A stretch of 64,000 nt of DNA from CAIQPS01 sp963843455 (GTDB lineage Bacteria; Actinomycetota; Thermoleophilia; RBG-16-64-13): the NCBI GenBank assembly GCA_963843455.1, contig CAWJKE010000002.1:1-64000 (forward strand), read 5' to 3'. The notes beneath the pieces were generated by a model. It did no database searches. It saw nothing but the letters and a program-made list of their open reading frames with translations, and was not told where the DNA came from. Both the position numbers and the translations under genes were made by a program. Numbering within the stretch: the stretch's first letter is position 1; every line of letters starts with the position of its first letter. Shown piece after piece: positions 46,734-56,382 of the stretch.

Positions 46734-47909
46734 TGGCACTCTCCACAGGGTCGGGCAGCCGAGGGGCGGCCTTCGGTGTGTATCGTCGCGACCAGGTCCT
46801 CGAACTGACCGCATATCGCGGAGGGACTATGGACGTTCCGGACGTACTCGGAAGCCCGGCGCCCGGCCGCTGCGCGGCGCTCATCGTCCGCCAGGATGGA
46901 CCTGATCATGGTAACCATAGTCGAGACCGATCCTCTTGCGCAGAGCCCGAACGGATCGGGACCGGAGAGAAGCCCGTTGGGGTCGGAGGCGAGGGAAACG
47001 ACCGGGGTGCCGACCGCCCATGCTTCGAGCATGATATTGGCAAAGCCTTCGACCGGAGAGGTGTTGATGAGAACGCGCGAACGCCGGATCCTGGCCCAGG
47101 CGGACGCGTGGGGAAGTCTACCGAGGTAGCGAACGTTGGGGGCCTGGAGGAGCCGGTCGACGAGTGACGAGGGAACGCTGTCCCTTATCGGCCCGACGAT
47201 CTCGAAGCTTACCTCACCAAGAGCAGTGACTAGTTCGGCGAGCGTGTCTACCCCCTTCCACCGGCTCAGCGATCCCACGTAGATGACGTCGGACACGGGG
47301 CCTTCGCCGGGTACCTCAGGGGGTGGCACATCGACGATATTTGAGATCATCGTCGAGCGAAGGCCAAGCAGTCGACATCTCTCGAGTTGCTCTCTTGGTC
47401 TGAGCGACGACGCAGGAGGCCCGCCGCAGTCCCGCGCTGCCGGTAATACAATGAGGCGAGCAGACTCTCCTGCGAGCGCTCGTACAGGCTTCTGCGGACG
47501 CCTCCTCTTGGCTCCGCGCCGCAGGTCGCAGGTCGACGTCGCTGGCAAGCGCGAGTAACGAACAGGCTCCGACGTCGCGGGCGGCAGCGACCAGGGAGGG
47601 CGCAAGGTGCGAGTACCCGCAGATGTAGTAGGCGTCGGCGGCGAGTTGGGCAAGAGTCTGGCGCAGATGCGGTAAGCGATAGGTGAAGGAACGCACGCCC
47701 GGTCTGCCCATGTCCGGGTCCCAGCCGCTGACGATCCTGATGCCGCGGTGTGGCCTGGGTCCGCCGCTCATCCCTGGCACCACGAGTGTCGTGTCATGGC
47801 CGCGAGCGGCGAGATGCGATGCGAGCAACTGGACCTGGTTCTCTATGCCACCGACCACGTCGGCCCCAAGTGCGGCTGCCTCGTTCTCGCACAGCAGGCA
47901 GAGCTTCAT
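46730..47909 (-). CDS. GT4-family glycosyltransferase, one frameshift
   Basis: ATG 47909 opens MKLCLLCENEAAALGADVVG and GGIENQVQLLASHLAARGHD, the GG-x-E start of GT4. AYYICGYSHLAPSLVAAARD and ASCVVAQT follow. The frame shifts near 47397 and continues REQLERCRLLGLRSTMISN, then VIYVGSLSRWKGVDTLAELV, VRYLGRLPHASAWARIRRSR and NTSPVEGFANIMLEAWAVGT. About 390 residues after repair. Overlapping stops and starts on both sides show it is part of one long transcript. Confidence 0.8.
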
Positions 47910-49180
47910 TTCAGCGTGCCCTCTGCCTTGGCATGGGTCCAGGTCTTCCTCTCGCGTAGGTCTTCGATGAATTCGTAGAGCCTTCGTCCATGGCGACCAA
48001 TATCGAACTCGCGACGCGCGAGGACGGCGCCTCGACGGCCGACCGAACGGGCCCCCTCCGGGTCACTGAGGACCACGTCAAGCGCCTCGGCGAGAGACTC
48101 CCACCGGTCGGGGTCCGTGAGGAAGGCGGCGTGCCCATGTGTCACGTAGCGCTCGATCTCGCCGACCCGGGTGGTAACGACAGGTACGCCGGTCGCCAGG
48201 TACTCCCCGAGCTTGGTGGGAAATGCCGCCTCCGAGAAGACCGCCGCCGGGTGCGGTATTACCAGGGCCGTGGCTCTCTGAAGGAACGCGGGTATCTCGT
48301 CGGCTGGAATGAGTCCCAGGAACTGAACGCGGTCGCCAAGGTCAAGGTCCGCCACCATCCCTTCAAGCTCCTGTCGGTAGGTGCGCGGGACCGCGAGGCC
48401 GGTCATTCGCAGGGTCACGTCCGGGTGGCGACTGGCAACCACTCGGAACGCCCTCAGAAGAGCCTCGACACCCTTGCTGGGCGCGAGCGAGCCCGAGTAG
48501 CCTATGTACCGGCTCACCTCAACGTCCGGACGACGCGACGGTTGCTCGAACCGGTCGCAGTCGACGAGAATGGGAAGGTGCATGATCGCGGTCCGCGCGC
48601 CAACACGTGCTCGGTAATACTCTTCCAGGTACCTCGAAATCGCCATGATGCCGTCGTACCAGTTCAAGAAACCCTTCGAATACGCCGCGCGGGACATCTG
48701 AGTAACGACGTCGGTGCCCCGATAGACAAAGGGCAACTCGCAGCCATCGACAAGCAGCACAGCCCGGCGCAATCTGCCGGCGCTGCCGGCAGCGAGGGGG
48801 AGCACAAAGGAGTCATTCGTAAAGAAGAGAACCGCGTCCGGTCGCGACCCGCTCATCCCGGCGGCCGCAAGACACGCTGCGCCGGGGCCGCGAAGCCGTC
48901 CCAATCGCCGGACTACTCGAGAGTCACTTGGGCGGCGTGTGCCCGCACCTTGGCGATAGGAGATGCCGTCAATCGAACCTGCAGCCTGAGAACCTGCCGA
49001 CGGATCTCCTGGCAGCGTGCTCCGAGAGGTCGGCATCACTTCGACGACGGCGCCCGCCCGGACGAGGCCTGCCCCTACGGCTCGCACGCGGGCGGTCGCA
49101 CCGAGCCCGTCCGGAAACCCGAAGTTGTTTCCGGTTATCAGTACACGCAGAGGGTGGCTTGCGGCACTCCGCTGACTCAA
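47906..49180 (-). CDS. GT4-family glycosyltransferase
   Basis: 424 residues, with ATGA overlap to the next gene. The N-terminus RVLITGNNFGFPDGLGATAR and the middle LLVDGCELPFVYRG and YDGIMAISRYLEEYYRARVG are acceptor-domain features. The donor domain shows SRYIGYSGSLAPSKGVEALL, VQFLGLIPADEIPAFLQRAT, FSEAAFPTKLGEYLATGVPV and VTTRVGEIERYV. The PTKLGEYLATG pattern is shared by GT4 enzymes of capsule and exopolysaccharide loci. Intact frame. Confidence 0.85.
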   Translation of the reverse strand: MSQRSAASHPLRVLITGNNFGFPDGLGATARVRAVGAGLVRAGAVVEVMPTSRSTLPGDPSAGSQAAGSIDGISYRQGAGTRRPSDSRVVRRLGRLRGPGAACLAAAGMSGSRPDAVLFFTNDSFVLPLAAGSAGRLRRAVLLVDGCELPFVYRGTDVVTQMSRAAYSKGFLNWYDGIMAISRYLEEYYRARVGARTAIMHLPILVDCDRFEQPSRRPDVEVSRYIGYSGSLAPSKGVEALLRAFRVVASRHPDVTLRMTGLAVPRTYRQELEGMVADLDLGDRVQFLGLIPADEIPAFLQRATALVIPHPAAVFSEAAFPTKLGEYLATGVPVVTTRVGEIERYVTHGHAAFLTDPDRWESLAEALDVVLSDPEGARSVGRRGAVLARREFDIGRHGRRLYEFIEDLRERKTWTHAKAEGTLK

Positions 49181-49183
49181 CGC

Positions 49184-50650
49184 CTATCCCCCGTCCCCCG
49201 GCGAAGATCCCTGACTGGAATGGTCATCGGCCGTCTCCCGGATGCCCACGGACAGCCCGAGACTGGCTGCAATGGCGAGGACTGTCACCATTCTTATCTC
49301 CGATAACGGGGTACCGCTCATGCTGACCAGGAGGAGAAAAGGCGCGACACTGAGCGCGCCGAGAGCGATGTAGTCCTCGCTCGACCTCGCCCGGACGCCC
49401 CTGTATATGTAGCGGCCGCAGGCGACGATCACAGAAGTAAGGGCCAGAAGTCCAAAAAGCCCGAACTTCATCCAGGCAAAAAGGAATGCGTTATGGACGA
49501 AGGAGGTGTCCCAGAAGGCGAAGCTGCTGCTGGCGCGCCGGGCCATCATGTCTCCAGCGATCGGGTTTCGAGAGATCGTCTTCCAGGCCAACGCCCACTC
49601 GGCCTGCCGTGTGGGCCCCTGTGATGCGGCCAGGTCCGGGAACAAGCGGGTCCAGAGGCTGCCGGACCCGGCGAATCTCTGGTAGCTCACGGCAAGGACC
49701 CCCGCCGCAGCACCAACGAGGATGGGCACGAGCGCGAGCGCCCGCTTCGATCTCGGAACCAAGAAGCACGCGGCGATGGCCAGTCCCGCGACAAGTCCGA
49801 GCCATCCGGTTCTTCGGAACGACAAGATGATGGTCACCGCCATCAGGGTCGAAGCCGAGAGCCACAGAGTCAGAGCGGCGTCGGCTCACCCGCTCGGTCG
49901 TCCAGGCGGCGATCGCGGCGACTATCAACATGACGAACAGCACGTGATCAGCCGACTCCCACAGCGCCACCTTCACTCCACTGGCTCGATACACGTCGGC
50001 CGTGTCCCCACCGCCCAGGACGTAGCGAAAGAGTGCGTAGATCGCGCGTCCGGTGGCTACCGCAAAGAGAGTGTCGAGTAGCAGCAGTCGAACCTTATGC
50101 GTGTCCAGCAACTGGGTGAAACACCAAAGGGCCGCGACCCCGGCCAGGGCGTATCTGCCGCTTGTGAATGCCATGACCTGCTGATAGGTGGCCCCATCCG
50201 GTCAGGGCGCGGGCGAATTGGAACCCGAAGATGGCCGCGAAAGCCAGGATGGAAATGACAACGGACGGCGGTAGCTTGACCCTGCGGGGCTCGATGAGAC
50301 GCCGAGCGATGAGGATGAGAACGAGCGCGTAGATCAGGATCTCGTAGACGTTAAGACGGAACGGGTCGAGGATGTATGAGGAGAGCCTGAAGGCGGAAGT
50401 GTTCTGCTACCCCATACAGGGTCTCGGGGAACCAGGCGGTCAGAACGACGACGAGCCACAGGATAAGGCGCGGATAGAAGAAGCCGATCGCCAGGAAGGC
50501 GATGCCCGCTGGAAGAAGCTGCAGTTTCGGAGAGCCGTGTACGAGGAGAAAACTGATGACCAATCCCACAAATATAGCGGCGAGCGCCACTGGAGCGTCA
50601 GTCCTGAGGAGGCCTCCGCGGCGCGACGAGTTGAAACCGGCTTGGTTCAC
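49184..50650 (-). CDS. Second Wzy-like polymerase, at least three frameshifts
   Basis: Hydrophobic segments follow one another through frame changes: VALAAIFVGLVISFLLVHGS and LILWLVVVLTAWFPETLYG, then YILDPFRLNVYEILIYALVL (from about 50365), then a switch near 50190 to LLLLDTLFAVATGRAIYALF, and near 49880 to AVTIILSFRRTGWLGLVAGL. It ends IRMVTVLAIAASLGLSVG. The SFRRTGWLGLV segment is the Arg-containing loop typical of O-antigen polymerases. About 485 residues with about 12 helices. It sits between wzx and glycosyltransferases with overlapping ends. Confidence 0.7.
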
Positions 50651-52242
50651 GGCCGCGCCCCCTTCCCTAACCGCATCCGCTTTCCTATCGAGCTCACGAT
50701 AACACGCAGTTCCTGCAGTTCCCCTTTCGAGACCGCCCCGAACACGCCGCTGACGACGAACGACAGCAGCGCGGTCACGAAGACTAGAACCAGTGTGATG
50801 GCGAGGGACCCCGCATGCGGCAGAAATAGAAGGTAGGAGGCAACTCCGACCACGGCGGCTCCTGCGAAGGTCGGCAAGTAGCAGCGCCTGAAGACCGCAG
50901 CCGACGAAACGTCCAGGATGCGCCGGTTGTAGTAGTGGATAAAGAACGGCTGCACCAGGGCCCCAAGCAGACCCGCCATGGCGGCTCCTTTGACGCCGAA
51001 CCGCAAGGCGAGGGGATAGATCGTCGCGAGACTGATCCCAGCGCTCAGATATGCGAAGACAAGGTTCGCTCCGGGTCGCGCCGCCGCCCAGGAGAGGAAC
51101 CCGGTAGGCAGCGCCGCAGCATTGAGGGCCATCGTGGCGGCGAAGATTGCCAGGGCGACCGTCCCCTGATCCGCGTACACGGGGCTGACCCAGTACTCCA
51201 GCAAGGGATAGGCGTAGATCGCGGTCGCCATCAGCGCGCTCGCGTTCACCAGAAAGAGGAGGCGCGAGCTCCTGAAATAGAGCGCACGGAGACCCTCGTG
51301 GTCGCCACGGGCGATCATCGCACTCCCGGTCGGGAAAAGGACGCTTGCGATTCTGCCTGAAAGCTCGATGACTTTAGAGGCAAGGACGTTCGGGACTTGG
51401 TAATAGGCGGCAGCCGCCGTGTTGTTCGTAATCCCGACCATGAGTCTGTTGGTCTGGACTGCCACCGTGGCTCCAACCCGGTTTGCGGCGACCAAACCGG
51501 CGAACGAAAGGACCTTGCGTCGGACCTCGCGCCACTCCGGTCCGACATTGTGGGGTATGGACCGAAGCAGACGCAGCCCAAAATATAGGTAGAAGAGTAG
51601 GGCAACGACATTGGCGCCGAGATAGAATGCGACTACCGCCACAGCCCCGTAGCCGAGTACAACGACGACCGCAGGCCCGACCCACGTGAGTACGGTGAAT
51701 GTGCCACTCATCCCGGCAGCTATGTCGTAGCGCAGAAAGCTAATCGGTACCGCCATACCTACGTTGAGCAGCATATCCACCACCAGGTTGATCGCCGACA
51801 GCCGGATGACCATCACGGCGCTGGGAAGTAGACGTGCCGATACGTTCAGCAGATCAGCAGCAATCCAGGGGGCACTCAGAAAGATAACCAGCCCCGCGAC
51901 GGAGCCTGCGGCCGTGAACCATATGAGCGCGAAACGCACGATGGCAATCATGGGTCGGCCTTCGCCCAGGGCCCGGTAGTAGGACAGGTAGCGGACTAGG
52001 GCCTGGCTCAGCCCCAACTCGACCAGACCGGCGTAGCCTGTGAGCGCGGTAACCAGAGCGATGAGCCCATAGGCTTCGGCTCCAAGCCCGCGCACGGTTA
52101 TCGGCACACAGATGAAAGCGGCGACGCCGGACGCCACCCACGCGACGGTGCTCAGGACCGCATTCTGGCCGAACGTTCCTTCCTTCTGGGCGCTGTCTTG
52201 CGCCGGCGGTGACACCTCAGGCGGAAGGTCACTCGCCGCCAT
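50647..52242 (-). CDS. wzx: Polysaccharide flippase of the MATE/MVF superfamily
   Basis: 531 residues with about 14 predicted helices. Typical Wzx features are NAVLSTVAWVASGVAAFICV, VPITVRGLGAEAYGLIALVT, LSQALVRYLSYYRALGEGRP, VGATVAVQTNRLMVGITNNT and AAAYYQVPNVLASKVIELSG. The acidic/Asn residues in helix 7 and the repeated two-lobe arrangement fit the family. The stop overlaps the wzy start. It would flip undecaprenyl-linked repeat units to the outer face for the polymerase encoded next. Confidence 0.88.
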   Translation of the reverse strand: MAASDLPPEVSPPAQDSAQKEGTFGQNAVLSTVAWVASGVAAFICVPITVRGLGAEAYGLIALVTALTGYAGLVELGLSQALVRYLSYYRALGEGRPMIAIVRFALIWFTAAGSVAGLVIFLSAPWIAADLLNVSARLLPSAVMVIRLSAINLVVDMLLNVGMAVPISFLRYDIAAGMSGTFTVLTWVGPAVVVVLGYGAVAVVAFYLGANVVALLFYLYFGLRLLRSIPHNVGPEWREVRRKVLSFAGLVAANRVGATVAVQTNRLMVGITNNTAAAAYYQVPNVLASKVIELSGRIASVLFPTGSAMIARGDHEGLRALYFRSSRLLFLVNASALMATAIYAYPLLEYWVSPVYADQGTVALAIFAATMALNAAALPTGFLSWAAARPGANLVFAYLSAGISLATIYPLALRFGVKGAAMAGLLGALVQPFFIHYYNRRILDVSSAAVFRRCYLPTFAGAAVVGVASYLLFLPHAGSLAITLVLVFVTALLSFVVSGVFGAVSKGELQELRVIVSSIGKRMRLGKGARP

Positions 52243-52333
52243 GCGCCTCCACCTCAGTCGGCCGAAAATAGCGCCCCTCGATTGCGACCAGTGTCTGCCC
52301 CGCAGCCTTGCTCATCCGTGAATCCTCCCTGAA

Positions 52334-52560
52334 TCAGTCAAGGCTCTCCAGGAACAACCTATAGATCTTCTGAATTCCCTCTCGCAAACCTGTTATCGGC
52401 TGCCAACCCAAACTCCTGATGCGGGCCGGGTCAAGGCGGGCATGAGCCAACGCTTAATCCACGCCATAGTCTCGGCTGAGTTCCGGCAGACCTCGATGCC
52501 AGCGATTCTCGCGACGGTTGCCACTTTAGGTGGACCCGTGTATCCGCGTCAACAGGGGCC
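52334..52560 (-). pseudogene. C-terminal remnant of an SDR nucleotide-sugar epimerase
   Basis: Minus-strand codons ending at TGA 52334 read AHARLDPARIRSLGWQPITG then LREGIQKIYRLFLESLD, the standard C-terminal end of extended SDR sugar epimerases. Upstream residues (RWHRGLPELSRDYGVD) look related but are interrupted by a stop and a possible frame change. No NAD-binding domain is present. It lies just after the GINT1-like gene, as a leftover of a deleted gene. Confidence 0.55.
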
Positions 52561-52561
52561 A

Positions 52562-53518
52562 TCACAACCTGTCGCGGATCTTCGACATGACCGCCGTCAA
52601 CGTCTTGAGGGGGTTCAACGTGAAGCCTTCCCATAGGCCGTCCACGACCACCAAACCATCGACGGTGGCAATGGTATGAAGACCGCTCGCGTAGGGTCCA
52701 TCGGGGTCGGGCTCGAGGTAACACCGGGCCTCTTCGGCGAACTCATCCGGCGTCAGGGTCAAGACCCGGTTGATCACCGTCCTGGCTCCGTACCGGGGCC
52801 CACAGTCCTGCGCCGGACGGTAGAGGACCCCATCAACGATGAAGGGCCGTCCCGCCGGACGCGAAGAGCGGACATCTGTTTTTGCGGGCCGAAGTCGATG
52901 AGGCGCCCACGGACCCCAGGGCTCGGACGCGTGCCATATGTGGAGGTCGGCCAAAGCGGATTGTGGATCATCCCCGGCGACAGTGCAGAGTAGCCACCAG
53001 CGATCCTCAAAGAAGAATACAGTGCTGTCCCGAGCCGCAACCCCATCGAGAAGGACGGAATGCCCTCTCCAAGGTCCCAATGGGGCGTCACTCTGGTAGA
53101 GCGCTACCCGCTTACTCCTCCCGGTGTCCGGAACGCAGTAAAAGCCCCCTTCGTACTTGAACACGTACGGGTACGCCGCGTGGCCGCGCAGCCGGATCAT
53201 CGGGTCCCCTAGGCGCCTCACGCTTCCGTTGCTCGCGGCGCCGTCACGTTGGAACTCGCCGGCGCGGAGCCGGCCCTTTGTGGAGACCAAACGCATTTCC
53301 TCGTAGTAGAGAAAGGTACGCCCGTCTTCCACGACCAAGCAGGGGTCGGCCTGGACGCAGACGAACCACGGCTTGGGCAACCAGTGTACGTGAGGACGAA
53401 AGATGCGGGTATTTGCGTCCTCGTCATTCCTGAGCAGGTCTTCGAGCTTGAGGTCCGCCACGCCGATGTTCCACTCTCTGACTATCGGTGCATGAGTGAG
53501 AGCTTCGACTAGACGCAC
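52562..53518 (-). CDS. GINT1-N-like five-bladed propeller protein of a glycan locus
   Basis: 318 residues, frame intact. It has the family signatures: WFVCVQADPCLVVEDGRTFL then YYEEMRL; MIRLRGHAAYPYVFKYEGGF then YCVPDTGRSKRVALYQSDAP; DSTVFFFEDRWWLLCTVAGD; WGPWAPHRLRPAKTDVRSSR then PAGRPFIVDGVLYRPAQDCG. The blade repeats with D-x-F-F-E and WW-L are those of the glucosamine inositolphosphorylceramide transferase N-terminal domain family, often found beside formyl- or glycosyltransferases. Biochemical role in bacteria is not settled. A degenerate copy lies at 18243-19196. Its start overlaps the FemAB gene by 10 nt. Confidence 0.7.
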   Translation of the reverse strand: MRLVEALTHAPIVREWNIGVADLKLEDLLRNDEDANTRIFRPHVHWLPKPWFVCVQADPCLVVEDGRTFLYYEEMRLVSTKGRLRAGEFQRDGAASNGSVRRLGDPMIRLRGHAAYPYVFKYEGGFYCVPDTGRSKRVALYQSDAPLGPWRGHSVLLDGVAARDSTVFFFEDRWWLLCTVAGDDPQSALADLHIWHASEPWGPWAPHRLRPAKTDVRSSRPAGRPFIVDGVLYRPAQDCGPRYGARTVINRVLTLTPDEFAEEARCYLEPDPDGPYASGLHTIATVDGLVVVDGLWEGFTLNPLKTLTAVMSKIRDRL

Positions 53519-54633
53519 AGCGAGCTCATCTTCCCAAGCCGCCCGCGTAGCCGGAGTCTAACGTCATGACGCCGGCTCAGGAGGCCCTGAGACTTTCGCG
53601 CCGCGGCGGCCAAAGCCACGATCGTAGGGGACAAGACTACCTCGTGCATCCCGACTGATGTGCTGAGACGGTCAAGAGGGGCGAAGCCACGCTTGAAGAG
53701 GTTCACCCCCCAGAGAGAATCACCCTGCTGCGCCTCCAAGCTGTAACCGCCGAGGTCGAACGTGGAGCATCCATGTCGCCTCGACCAGCGCATCGCTTCC
53801 CAAAGGAGAAGGTGACTGGCTGGGAAGTCTCTGTTTCGGTGTCCGGAGGGCATCATCACTAAGTGAGCCGTGCCGCGATACGTGACGATCAGCGCGGCGG
53901 CGAGTGCTTCCTGGCCATGGTATGCGACGAGAACCGTCCCGCCGGAGCCCTCGCGAAGCCAGCTCCGGCTGATGTGCTCGATCATGGACTCCTCGACCAA
54001 TAGTACGGGCGCCCTTAACGAGAGGTCAGCCTGGAGGGCAACCATCGTGTGCCACCCATCCGGTGTATCCTGCGGCTCGACCGTGATGCCGAGAGTGCGC
54101 GATTTTCCTATGCATTGCCGCGTAGTAGAGCGAAAGCCGGCGACTATCTCGTCCTCCTCGGCAGTGAGGTCCAAGAGCAGCGTCGCCCATTCGCTGCACC
54201 GTTTAAAGCCGTGGCGCTCCAGGATCGTCCGAATCTCATCGCCGCCTTGATCTAGGGGCGCGGCCGGCTCCACGTGCATGCGAGCTGCGCCGCGACGAAC
54301 GCGAGATGCAACCCATGGTAGCCACTCGTTGAACACTCTGCTGTCGACGAAGCTCGGGCCCTTGTTGAATTCCCAAAACACGTAGCCCGGCAACGGGAGA
54401 CGCCTCCGCACACCGATGGCGGTAAGGCAGACGACGCCGCCGGTCTCTCCCCAAAAGAACCAAGGCTCCCGCCTCGACATCCGGCTACCATAGGGGTCCA
54501 TATCTGCCCAGGCGGGATCCTGGCGGTAGTGGGCCCACGGGACTTGATCCGCGAAATCCCGCCACTTGGCGACTTGATTCTCGCTCAGGTGCCGGGCGCA
54601 AGAGAAACTCGGGCGTTCATCCTGGTCGTTCAT
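53509..54633 (-). CDS. FemAB-type peptidyl/acyl transferase
   Basis: 374 residues. WAHYRQDPAWADMDPYGS and EPWFFWGETGGVVCLTAIGV open the first GNAT unit, and YVFWEFNKGPSFVDSR follows. The second unit has RHGFKRCSEWATLLLDLTAE, IVAGFRSTTRQCIGKSRTLG, VLVAYHGQEALAAALIVTYR and SHLLLWEAMRWSRRHGCSTF with DLGGYS, the FemX-like F-D-x-G-G motif. LWGVNLFKRGF matches the final FKxxF pattern. Such proteins add amino acids to lipid-linked glycans or acylate sugars. Overlapping ends with both neighbours show co-translation. Confidence 0.8.
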   Translation of the reverse strand: MNDQDERPSFSCARHLSENQVAKWRDFADQVPWAHYRQDPAWADMDPYGSRMSRREPWFFWGETGGVVCLTAIGVRRRLPLPGYVFWEFNKGPSFVDSRVFNEWLPWVASRVRRGAARMHVEPAAPLDQGGDEIRTILERHGFKRCSEWATLLLDLTAEEDEIVAGFRSTTRQCIGKSRTLGITVEPQDTPDGWHTMVALQADLSLRAPVLLVEESMIEHISRSWLREGSGGTVLVAYHGQEALAAALIVTYRGTAHLVMMPSGHRNRDFPASHLLLWEAMRWSRRHGCSTFDLGGYSLEAQQGDSLWGVNLFKRGFAPLDRLSTSVGMHEVVLSPTIVALAAAARKSQGLLSRRHDVRLRLRGRLGKMSSLCV

Positions 54634-55832
54634 GTCTTCCCCGGGCCGCTGGCATCGCGTCGGACTCCACCTTTCCGGCCTGCCCTCGGTGACCGTCGTT
54701 CGCCCATGGAGCTACGAATCCGACGGACTATGCGTCGCGCCGGCCCGTAGCGAAGGCCGAGAAGGGAGATCAAAGGCCGGCCGGACCAGCGGTTTATAGC
54801 CACGGACGCCTGCTGCATCGGCATCCTCTGCGTCTGCCAATCCCTGAACCACGATGCGTCGCTCACCAGGTCCAAACGCGTGATGCCGGGGTCGTCACAG
54901 CATCGCTCCATTGTCCTTTCAAGCAGCACCTGGCCAGGCCCGAGCCGTGCGAACGCCTCGTCGTAGGCGATCTTGAGAATCGTGTACTCTTCGCCAGTCC
55001 GCACACAGAACTGTGAAGCGATACAGCGGCCCTCAGCGTACAGGGCATTAATCTCGCATCTGTCCTCGGGGCCGTGCATCGTCCTTACGAGATCGCGATA
55101 GAAGGCGACGAGGTTGGGACGCAGCCGAATGGCGGACCCGGCCCCGTCCCGTCCCTTCCAGCCCGACGCCTCCACGGCCAGGAAGTTGTCTAGTTCGGCT
55201 TCCAGTCCTTCCTGCCCCACCACATTCACAAACCGAACGTCGGCGAGCAACTGGACCTTGTTGCGGTGGGAACGAAGGTTTCGCCGGAAGTGTTTGGTGA
55301 GCCTCTCCATTAACTGGTCGTATGGGACCGCGCAATCGAAAAAGTTCGAGGGGGTCGCCAGGCGCTCGCAGTACTCGCCCTTCCTCATCCACTGCAACCC
55401 TTCCCGGAGGTTTGCGCTCTCGGGCGTCGGCCCTAGCACCAAGAGTTCTCGGCCCTCGGGATGCCGACGGAGAAAGTCTACGACAGTCGGGACGAGGGCC
55501 AGACGCGCTTCATCCTGCGCAGCAATCGCATCAGTGGCGACCCAATGATCGTGAGTCGGAAGGGCCCAAGCACGCAGTGGGATGCGCAGGCTTGTGTCTC
55601 TTACGGCCTCTAGCGGACAGATAGCCCGAACGCGGCGGCCGTCTGTAAGCGCCAGGTACCTGCTCAGCGCGGGCGCGGCGCAGAGATGGCTGAGGTATGC
55701 AAGTTGGGCCTCATAGGCATGGTACCTGGACCTCCCGGGCATGGCGGCGTAAAGCCGCTTCCAGTCGGCCTCGAGTTGCTCCAGCCCCGGCCGGCCGCGA
55801 TATTCGACTATGCTCCACGCGGAGTCGCCCAT
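54630..55832 (-). CDS. BcsL/CelD-type GNAT acyltransferase
   Basis: About 400 residues from ATG 55832 (MGDSAWSIVEYRGRPGLEQL). The family pattern is clear: LEADWKRLYAAMPGRSRYHA, RAICPLEAVRD, MERLTKHFRRNLRSHRNKVQ, FLAVEASGWKGRDGAGSAIR (W-K-x3-GSA), CIASQFCVRTGEEYTILKIA and YDEAFARLGPGQVLLERTME. The reading frame is open further upstream to 56048, but that part overlaps another gene stub and is not typical of the family. It is the third such acyltransferase in locus B. Function: acylation of a glycan precursor. Confidence 0.78.
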   Translation of the reverse strand: MGDSAWSIVEYRGRPGLEQLEADWKRLYAAMPGRSRYHAYEAQLAYLSHLCAAPALSRYLALTDGRRVRAICPLEAVRDTSLRIPLRAWALPTHDHWVATDAIAAQDEARLALVPTVVDFLRRHPEGRELLVLGPTPESANLREGLQWMRKGEYCERLATPSNFFDCAVPYDQLMERLTKHFRRNLRSHRNKVQLLADVRFVNVVGQEGLEAELDNFLAVEASGWKGRDGAGSAIRLRPNLVAFYRDLVRTMHGPEDRCEINALYAEGRCIASQFCVRTGEEYTILKIAYDEAFARLGPGQVLLERTMERCCDDPGITRLDLVSDASWFRDWQTQRMPMQQASVAINRWSGRPLISLLGLRYGPARRIVRRIRSSMGERRSPRAGRKGGVRRDASGPGKT

Positions 55833-55834
55833 GA

Positions 55835-56008
55835 TCAGGCGTTCCCAGTCGCCGACGGTACGAGGAGGAGGGTGTTGGAGGGCGCCCACCCACGTGGGAG
55901 GCAGGCCGAGACGGCGCCGGACCGGGGGTTGTGGGAGCGATGCGAGCACCGCATAAACTCCGGCCGATCGTAGGTCGGGATGACAAGGGAGACGACCTGG
56001 GACGACAT
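55835..56008 (-). pseudogene. Second truncated GT2 glycosyltransferase stub
   Basis: 57 codons from ATG 56008. The start MSSQVVSLVIPTYDRPEFM is the canonical GT2 N-terminus. After that the sequence departs from the family (RCSHRSHNPRSGAVSA), and it stops 2 nt before the acyltransferase ATG. The catalytic region is missing. It mirrors the GT2 stub at 46572-46733, so deletion between two points inside GT2 genes happened, or was created in assembly, at least twice. Confidence 0.55.
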
Positions 56009-56382
56009 GAGAATAGAGTATCACCCGTTGGTTTGACTCAGGTACCAACGCAATCGACCTAGCCGCTAGATTTTCGCAGAATGCGCCCTAGTCTGCCCGA
56101 GTGCGCAGCGCCCCTACGAGACCGGCATGCCAGGCCGCGTAGATGCCGGGGTCCCTGGCGACCTGACGTGTGTAGTTTCCTTTGGCAAAAGGATTACAGG
56201 GATCGGCGTCGCGACGCCGATCAGCCAGTCACGCCTATCACTCGCGCCCCGATAGGTCGGGTATCATCATCCGTGATGCGGCGGATGTCCTGGCTCTGCG
56301 CTTGATACCGTGAAAACCGCAACCGGGCCAAGACGACACACACCGACGACTGGGTGATCCCCTCGGCGCTGAGGAGGCCTCT
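56009..56382. other. Intergenic region upstream of wbpA copy 2
   Basis: About 370 nt. The last part (about 56297-56340) resembles the region before wbpA copy 1 (about 19777-19820): both read close to CTCTGCGC, TACCGTGA and GGGCCAAGACGA. The duplication of wbpA therefore includes about 100 nt of its leader. AGGAGG lies about 12 nt before the TTG start. No other feature was found. Confidence 0.45.

Noticed and set aside
49000..49300. Long plus-strand reading frame opposite the GT4 gene (47990-49306)
   Set aside because: Complement of a well-supported glycosyltransferase; composition is Arg/Gly/Pro-rich and has no motifs.
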